Assembly (NCBI GenBank): GCA_012517755.1
Contig: JAAYUH010000083.1
Location: 1-8,610, forward strand
DNA length: 8,610 nt
Origin: a bacterium
GTDB lineage: Bacteria; Caldisericota; Caldisericia; B22-G15
Reading direction: 5' to 3'
Shown: one piece after another, positions 1-4,804 of the stretch
How positions within the stretch are numbered: the first letter of the stretch is position 1
Layout: every line of letters starts with the position of its first letter
Position numbers and translations under genes: made by a program
Notes under the pieces: model-generated
What the model was told of the DNA's origin: nothing
Database searches by the model: none
Seen by the model: only the letters and a program-made list of their open reading frames with translations

Positions 1-101
1 ATCTTGATGGTGGAGCTTCATCTGCCCTATATTTAAATGGTAAATATATAACTTATCCTGGTAGACTTTTAAACAATGTTTTAGTTTTTGTAAGAAAGTG
101 A
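1..101 (+). CDS. Phosphodiester glycosidase-like protein, C-terminal end (partial)
   Basis: This open frame enters from the left edge (first whole codon at 3) and ends at TGA 99-101, giving 32 residues. It begins LDGGASSALYLNGKYI and ends LLNNVLVFVRK. The LDGG(G/A)SS motif, followed by a short strand with NGK and a closing hydrophobic strand (NALLV-like), is typical of the C-terminus of the phosphodiester glycosidase / NAGPA family (formerly DUF2233), proteins usually exported or envelope-linked. No more of the protein is visible, so the active-site region cannot be checked. The gene converges on the minus-strand res gene. Its last ten codons lie inside the first copy of a 73-bp tandem duplication. 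The family call rests on a short motif and is moderately sure. Confidence 0.7.
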   Translation, partial: LDGGASSALYLNGKYITYPGRLLNNVLVFVRK

Positions 102-219
102 TTTTAAAATAATTTTGTAATGTTTTTAAGAAGATAATTCTAAAAACAATGTTGTAGTTTTTGGAAGAAAGTGATTTTAAAATAATTTTGTAATGTTTGT
201 AAGAAGATGATTCTAAAAA
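71..219. repeat. 73-bp tandem duplication covering the 3' end of the glycosidase gene
   Basis: Positions 71-143 recur at 144-216 with only a few mismatches, and the match runs on to 219. Each copy starts AAACAATGTT and contains AAGTGATTTTAAAATAATTT. Copy 1 holds the last codons of the upstream gene (NNVLVFVRK, stop at 99-101). Copy 2 still reads NNVVVFGRK followed by TGA at 172-174, so the coding tail was duplicated together with about 40 bp of downstream DNA. The duplicate tail has no start codon of its own and is probably inert. Confidence 0.85.
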
Positions 220-236
220 GTTACATAAGGTAACTT
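218..236 (-). terminator. Possible Rho-independent terminator after res
   Basis: On the minus strand AAGTTAC, a five-base loop CTTAT, and GTAACTT form a perfect 7-bp stem that runs directly into a short T run (TTTTT counted with the end of the stem). It lies about 95 bases past the res stop codon. The stem is AT-rich and therefore weak. The same inverted repeat read on the plus strand lacks a T tract, so it fits the minus-strand transcript better. Confidence 0.4.
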
Positions 237-329
237 ATCACTCATAGAATTTAATAAAATCAATAGGAATTCTTATTTACTCATTGATTTTGATTTACTA
301 ATTATTAACATTTAAAAATATTTCATTGA

Positions 330-1922
330 TTATATTGTCACATTTAACATATTTTCAATATTGTCAAACCAATATTGTTCATAACCACAAGGAGCTTTTG
401 AAAAATCATCAATTCTAAATTTTAGATTTATCATAACTTTATAACCGTTATAATTAATAAACTTTTTATTTCCATTTTCTTCAAATAATTGTTTATATCC
501 ATTATCGATTTTATATGCCCATCCACTTATGTGTTCTATACCTTTTGGATCAACGAAAATAATAAAGTAGTCATTACCTTTATTAAGCCAAAAAATAAAA
601 TCTGGATAAAATCCACTAATTTTATTTTCATTAGGATTATAATATGGAATATAAACTTCATCTAAACTTTCATCAATTTTACTAAATAACCACCAATCAA
701 ATTCTTTAAACTTATTATCATTTTTAGATAAATAATTTTCTAAATCATTAACAAATTTTACTTCGCTTGAAGTTTTTATTATATGTTTGATGTAATCTAT
801 TTTTTCATCATCAGATAATATTAGTGGAATGTAGTAATGGTTAGCAATATGCTTGATTCTAATTTTATGTTGGTTGCTTTCAAATTCCTCTTCATTACTT
901 AAATTTCGCACCAACTTTATATATTCTTGTGGGGGTATTGTCCCATACTGTTCTTGTGATTCTTTTATTTGATTGGGGTAGTTTTTTACTTTTTCAATTT
1001 TTTCTTGTATTTCACTGATATCCGTTAAATAGACCTTGATATTTTTAAAATGTTTTATTTCCTCTTGTAATTCTTTAAACTTTTCAAATTCCTCAGGGAT
1101 AATACTTAAATAATCAAAAAATCTTTGAATAAGTAAATCTAAATTTTTATAATTTTTTTCACTTTCTTTATAAAATTCATCCTTTTTATTTATACTTTCT
1201 TTTAATATTTTTACCTTTTCTACTGGAAATTGTTTAAGATTTTCATTATATTTCATTAATATCACTCTATCATCAGATAAAAATTTAATAAATTCATTTA
1301 ATAATTGAAAATCATTATTAGAAATTTGAAATTTTGTCTGTTTTTTAACCTTAAAAAGAGGATAGTCTGCTTTTTTATATGTTGGAACTAATAATTTATT
1401 TTTTCGAGCTTCATAATTTTCAAAAAGCGAAAGTTGATTTTCCCCTTCTATCATTTTTTCTTTTTCTAATTCATTTACTACTGTTACTACAGCATCTCGA
1501 TTAGTACCAAAAATAAATAGTGTCTCTATTGGCAATACCTTATCTTTTATTTTATTAAATAGATCTTCATCTATCTCTTTTGCATTATAAATTTGTAATA
1601 ACCTTTTTCTTTTATTTATTATCGGTTCAATTCTAACTCCTCTACCAACTGATTGAAGAATAAATTTTTTCGCATCCTCCCCCATTCCAATATTAATGAA
1701 ATTAATCACATTTGGTCTATTAGAATCCCAACCTTCATAAAAACTGCGAGACCCCATCAAAATATTAATTTCAGATTCTTCTTTGTTAAGGTTTTCAAAA
1801 TAACTTTCATCTTCAAATTTTCGTTGAACTTCATAATTTGCAAGTTCTCTTAACCATTCAGAAATATCGCCTATTTTTATCAGTGCAAATGGTTTGTCAC
1901 TTGTTTTTAACTTAAAAGCCAA
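330..1922 (-). CDS. res: Type III restriction enzyme Res, C-terminal part (motifs V-VI and nuclease domain) after an internal stop
   Basis: The 530-codon frame continues the res reading frame five codons past the TAA at 1938-1940. Visible features are helicase motif V (about residues 53-79, GSRSFYEGWDS), motif VI (87-100, QSVGRGVRIEP), a long lysine/glutamate-rich middle (200-330) and a C-terminal PD-(D/E)xK nuclease core with PD at 440-441 (YPDFIFWL) and D458-P-K460 (FVDPKG). This is the usual end of Type III Res subunits, which cleave DNA after ATP-driven communication with Mod. The first available start is TTG at 1922. No convincing Shine-Dalgarno site precedes it and the ATP-binding half is absent, so this piece cannot be an active helicase alone. 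It is best read as the distal half of an interrupted gene. It could still supply its domain if re-initiation or stop read-through occurs. Confidence 0.85.
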   Translation of the reverse strand: MAFKLKTSDKPFALIKIGDISEWLRELANYEVQRKFEDESYFENLNKEESEINILMGSRSFYEGWDSNRPNVINFINIGMGEDAKKFILQSVGRGVRIEPIINKRKRLLQIYNAKEIDEDLFNKIKDKVLPIETLFIFGTNRDAVVTVVNELEKEKMIEGENQLSLFENYEARKNKLLVPTYKKADYPLFKVKKQTKFQISNNDFQLLNEFIKFLSDDRVILMKYNENLKQFPVEKVKILKESINKKDEFYKESEKNYKNLDLLIQRFFDYLSIIPEEFEKFKELQEEIKHFKNIKVYLTDISEIQEKIEKVKNYPNQIKESQEQYGTIPPQEYIKLVRNLSNEEEFESNQHKIRIKHIANHYYIPLILSDDEKIDYIKHIIKTSSEVKFVNDLENYLSKNDNKFKEFDWWLFSKIDESLDEVYIPYYNPNENKISGFYPDFIFWLNKGNDYFIIFVDPKGIEHISGWAYKIDNGYKQLFEENGNKKFINYNGYKVMINLKFRIDDFSKAPCGYEQYWFDNIENMLNVTI

Positions 1923-1937
1923 TTCTTTACTATTAAA

Positions 1938-1940
1938 TTA
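1938..1940 (-). other. In-frame ochre stop splitting res
   Basis: The upstream frame ends ...EIEILRM-TAA. The same frame continues FNSKE and then LAFKLKTSDKPFALIKIGD, a normal Res segment leading to motif V. The interval between the two open frames is exactly six codons, so no frameshift is involved. One substitution in a sense codon such as CAA, AAA or GAA would create it. There is no homopolymer at the site. The base after the stop is T, a context generally regarded as efficient termination in E. coli, so read-through is not favoured. Confidence 0.9.
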
Positions 1941-3371
1941 CATTCTTAGAATTTCAATTTCTCCATTTGTATTTGAATTATATACATAATTTAAAATATC
2001 ATCCTTTGTTATATTTCTAAAAATCGTTTCATCTATTTTTACTACATTATCTTTTTCAAACATAAATTCAGGTTTATTTCTTAATTCTCCCCATAGTTCA
2101 TCAATAGCTTTGGTGAAAATTTCTTGTTCAATCTCACCTTTTCCAATTTTTTCAAGTTCTCTAAAAAATAATTTCAAATCAGCATCTTCTGTATTAACAG
2201 AGTTAACAAGTGTTAAAAGTAATGGCTTATGATATAAATTTGATTGGATATTCTTAATATCTTCATAAAACTTTTTCACATAAGTTAAAAGAATTAATGA
2301 TTTTAAAACTATTTTCTGCTTCTCTTCATCAGAATAATCTTCATTTTCTCTAAATGCTCTTATCTCTTGTTTCAAAATACCAATATGCTTTCCATAACCA
2401 GATTTTATGAAACTTGATAAGTTAAATTCAAAAGAGGTGGTAATAATATCTCTCGGGTCTATAAAAGTGGCTGAGGAATTAAATAAAAAACCATTTCTTG
2501 ATAGGATAGAATAGATATGTTGTCTTTTTGACTCTTCTTTATCGCCTTTATGTGCTTCATCTAAAAAAATATACCATTTTCCATCATTATCATAATTTTT
2601 GAAATCAATGATCTTTTCTTTTTGTTCATCACTTAGATTATCAGATCGATAATAAAATACATTTAATCCAATCAATGTTTTTTGTTTCATAATCTCTGGA
2701 TATTCTTTTAATTCTTTTAAAATAATTTTTGTTTCATTAATATAATTAAATTCATTTACATGTTTTTTAAGTTGATCTATCAAGTCGTCTCTATGGGTTA
2801 AAATAAGGATATCATTAGGTGGAATTTCCTTTCTTTCAATTAACTTAGCTAAAATTTGAATAAGTTTAATAATGACAAGACTTTTGCCACTTCCTGTTGC
2901 CATCCAGAAACACATACGATTTATAAAATTCTTATAATTTATATTCCCCTTTTGTAAAGGGGTGTCAGACGAAGTCTGATGGGGTATATTCCCCTTTTGA
3001 AAAGGGGTGCCAGACGAAGTCTGATGGGGTATTTCTTCCAGAGGATAATACTCAGTAAGAAGTTTATAAATATTTCTTTTCCTATTATCTATTTTAATAT
3101 CAATATTTTCTTCTAATCCATTATCTTTGTACCAATTAAAAAATTTCTCTTTTCTTTCTCGATTAGCTTCTAAATCCTCTTTCACTTGATAGTCAACTAA
3201 ATCATCATAATACTTCCAAAGAACCTTTATAGCATTTTTTACTGCTTTTTGTTGATAATCCCAAAGTTTTTTAGTTTGTGAAAAACTTTCCAAATCAAAA
3301 GAGTTCCAGTTCGCTGGCAAGTCCTCAAATTTTAAATCATCAATCATATCTTGTAAAAATATTTTTGACAT
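1938..3371 (-). CDS. res: Type III restriction enzyme Res, N-terminal DEAH helicase part
   Basis: 477 residues hold the first half of the superfamily 2 motor of a Type III restriction endonuclease. A Q-like motif lies at about 36-51 (LWDYQQKAVKNAIKVL), Walker A at 157-164 (MATGSGKS), motif Ia near 188-200 (ILILTHRDDLIDQ), Walker B DEAH at 271-274 (FLDEAHKGD), motif III SSAT at 299-302 and a motif IV strand near 381-393 (HKPLLLTLVNSVN). Translation then stops before motifs V and VI, which follow in frame. With the distal part the protein would be about 1013 codons, in the usual Res size range. ATG 3371 is chosen because the family-like N-terminus starts there; only a weak AAGAG precedes it. 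Residues 114-143 are two 15-residue repeats from an inserted palindromic element, in a spacer just before Walker A where an insertion may be tolerated. About 120 bp of non-coding DNA separates it from the upstream gene, so it may have its own promoter. Confidence 0.9.
   Translation of the reverse strand: MSKIFLQDMIDDLKFEDLPANWNSFDLESFSQTKKLWDYQQKAVKNAIKVLWKYYDDLVDYQVKEDLEANRERKEKFFNWYKDNGLEENIDIKIDNRKRNIYKLLTEYYPLEEIPHQTSSGTPFQKGNIPHQTSSDTPLQKGNINYKNFINRMCFWMATGSGKSLVIIKLIQILAKLIERKEIPPNDILILTHRDDLIDQLKKHVNEFNYINETKIILKELKEYPEIMKQKTLIGLNVFYYRSDNLSDEQKEKIIDFKNYDNDGKWYIFLDEAHKGDKEESKRQHIYSILSRNGFLFNSSATFIDPRDIITTSFEFNLSSFIKSGYGKHIGILKQEIRAFRENEDYSDEEKQKIVLKSLILLTYVKKFYEDIKNIQSNLYHKPLLLTLVNSVNTEDADLKLFFRELEKIGKGEIEQEIFTKAIDELWGELRNKPEFMFEKDNVVKIDETIFRNITKDDILNYVYNSNTNGEIEILRM
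2943..2987 (+). repeat. 45-bp palindromic insertion element, copy 1, inside res
   Basis: The unit begins ATTCCCC and ends GGGGTAT. It contains two hairpins: CCCCTTTTGTAAAGGGG (2946-2962), and TCAGAC / GAA loop / GTCTGA (2965-2979). On the res strand it encodes IPHQTSSDTPLQKGN (residues 129-143). Its 45-bp length preserves the frame. It abuts copy 2 with no gap. Confidence 0.9.
2988..3032 (+). repeat. 45-bp palindromic insertion element, copy 2, inside res
   Basis: It differs from copy 1 at two positions (T to A in the first loop, T to C at the outer base of the second stem) and encodes IPHQTSSGTPFQKGN (residues 114-128). Proline, glycine and small polar residues dominate, which suits an exposed flexible loop. 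It resembles the short palindromic elements known inside Rickettsia genes (RPEs) in behaviour, but the sequence is unrelated as far as I can tell. Confidence 0.9.
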
Positions 3372-3418
3372 AATTATAAGCTCTTATATTCTTTAATATT
3401 CCACATTGTGAAAATCTC

Positions 3419-3448
3419 TTTATATATAAAATTGTGCAAATCGTGCAA
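3419..3448 (-). promoter_or_regulatory. Candidate sigma70-type promoter for res
   Basis: On the minus strand TTGCAC (3448-3443), lying within the 11-bp repeat array, is followed 16 bases later by TATATA (3426-3421), or 18 bases later by TATAAA (3424-3419). Transcription would begin near 3412 and give a leader of about 40 bases before ATG 3371. This is a consensus match by eye only. Confidence 0.4.
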
Positions 3449-3472
3449 TAATCGTGCAATAATCGTGCAATA
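3431..3472. repeat. 11-bp direct repeats (three perfect plus one degenerate copy) between the AlbA gene and res
   Basis: ATCGTGCAATA occurs three times head to tail at 3440-3450, 3451-3461 and 3462-3472. A shortened copy, ATTGTGCAA, precedes them at 3431-3439. The 11-bp period is about one helical turn, so a bound protein would see each copy on the same DNA face. On the minus strand each copy offers a TTGCAC hexamer that can act as a -35 box. The array could be an operator, or a copy-number-variable promoter spacer. Confidence 0.85.
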
Positions 3473-3491
3473 ATTTCGAAATAAAAGTATA

Positions 3492-4802
3492 TTATCTGAG
3501 CAAGACATATTCAACTGCTCGTCCTTTACCAATAGGAGTTATTAATTTTTTGTTAACCAAATCTGCCAAATCTAAATTTGCCATCCTTGAAGAAATTGTC
3601 ACTAATGATACATATTCTTTTCGAGAAATTTTTCCATTTTCTTTAATAAACTTGATTGCTTTAATCTGCCTATCATTTAACCCCATTTTTCTTAAATTTT
3701 CTTCTGTATAAATGTCTTTATAAAAATAGATAGAAAATCCTCCGAATTCTTCTTTGAATTCTGGTTCAGGTAATCCTGCTTTTTTACATTCATCTATAAT
3801 TTTAATCGTTCCTCTGCCCCACTCTTCTATCAATCCTGCTTTGAAAAATACATCAGCTAATAGCTCATTTCTTGGATAAGATGAATGGTTCTTCTTTAAT
3901 TCCTCAATTTTAATCTCCCTTGGTAATACTCCAACATTCCAAAGAATCATCTTATCTGGATAAATTTTTAATTGAATATGTGGACCAATGTAATCTCTAT
4001 GGATTACAGCATTTATAATTGCTTCTCTTAATGCTTCTTCAGGGTATTCTAAGGATTCTTTTCTATAGATACCCTCAAACTTTATTTCTGATATAAGATA
4101 TTTTGTCCTTAATAATTCCATTGCTTTTTCAACCTGTTCAAATAGATTTCCCTCCACATCATCTGAACTAATAATATCTGTATCAGTTGAAAACTTACCA
4201 ATTTTAATAAATGCACTTGTAAAAAAACGCTTTGGATTTTTCCCAAAAAGCAAAATACCTGCCCTTGTTAATTTCTCATCCTCAATAAGATTCAATTTTT
4301 CAAGGATTTTTACAGATTCTTTTTCTTCCTTAATAAAAGGTAATCTTTTAAAAGCAAGTTGTTTAAATTTTTCTAATGTTTCAAAATTTATATCTTCAGT
4401 AGTTGCTCTTTCTTCCAAATACTCATCCCATCTTTTACCTGATTTTGATATTAAAAATCTTGTTAATTCTCTACCTTTTAACTCTTGAACTGTGCTTCCA
4501 CTTCGAATATAAAACCTACCTTGATAGGAAATTGGTGCATAGGAACATTCTACTTCTAAGACAATTATATCTTTCCCTTTTCTCTTCTCTAATTTAATTT
4601 TTGGTATTAGACCAAGAATATCTCTAATTTTATTTGGTAAATCTTCGAGAAGTTTTATTGAATTTTTCACACCAACAGGATTACCATTATCATCAACTCC
4701 TATGATTAATCTTCCACCATCTGTATTTGCAAAAGCACAGATTATCTTTAGATACTCATCACGCCAAGAAAGTTTGAATTCAATAGTTTGCGATTCTTTC
4801 AT
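3492..4802 (-). CDS. AlbA/Schlafen-type putative DNA-binding, ATP-binding wHTH protein
   Basis: Numbered from the upstream GTG 4811, an AlbA_2 (Schlafen-like) domain spans about 8-120, with TIEFKLSW near the start, FANTDGGRLIIGVDDNGNP (27-45) and YIRSGSTVQEL (101-111). A GHKL-like ATPase C-terminal domain (HATPase_c_4 type) spans about 230-365, with EAIINAVIHRDY (263-274) as N-box, WNVGVLP (291-297) and EEWGRGT (329-335). A winged helix lies at about 377-439. I prefer ATG 4802 because MKESQTIEF is the usual family start and GGTGGTGAT lies just upstream; GTG 4811 would overlap the mod stop TGA (4807-4805) and lacks a visible ribosome site. The tight junction implies translational coupling to mod. 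The role is not proven: autoregulator of the locus and accessory defence factor are both possible. No catalytic nuclease residues are evident to me. Confidence 0.85.
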   Translation of the reverse strand: MKESQTIEFKLSWRDEYLKIICAFANTDGGRLIIGVDDNGNPVGVKNSIKLLEDLPNKIRDILGLIPKIKLEKRKGKDIIVLEVECSYAPISYQGRFYIRSGSTVQELKGRELTRFLISKSGKRWDEYLEERATTEDINFETLEKFKQLAFKRLPFIKEEKESVKILEKLNLIEDEKLTRAGILLFGKNPKRFFTSAFIKIGKFSTDTDIISSDDVEGNLFEQVEKAMELLRTKYLISEIKFEGIYRKESLEYPEEALREAIINAVIHRDYIGPHIQLKIYPDKMILWNVGVLPREIKIEELKKNHSSYPRNELLADVFFKAGLIEEWGRGTIKIIDECKKAGLPEPEFKEEFGGFSIYFYKDIYTEENLRKMGLNDRQIKAIKFIKENGKISRKEYVSLVTISSRMANLDLADLVNKKLITPIGKGRAVEYVLLR

Positions 4803-4804
4803 TA

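Noticed and set aside
1923..1940. Frameshift (programmed or by indel) between the two res pieces
   Set aside because: Both pieces are in exactly the same frame with an 18-bp interval including the stop, so only a nonsense codon is needed.
2943..3032. CRISPR repeats
   Set aside because: Only two units, with no spacer between them, lying inside a coding frame.
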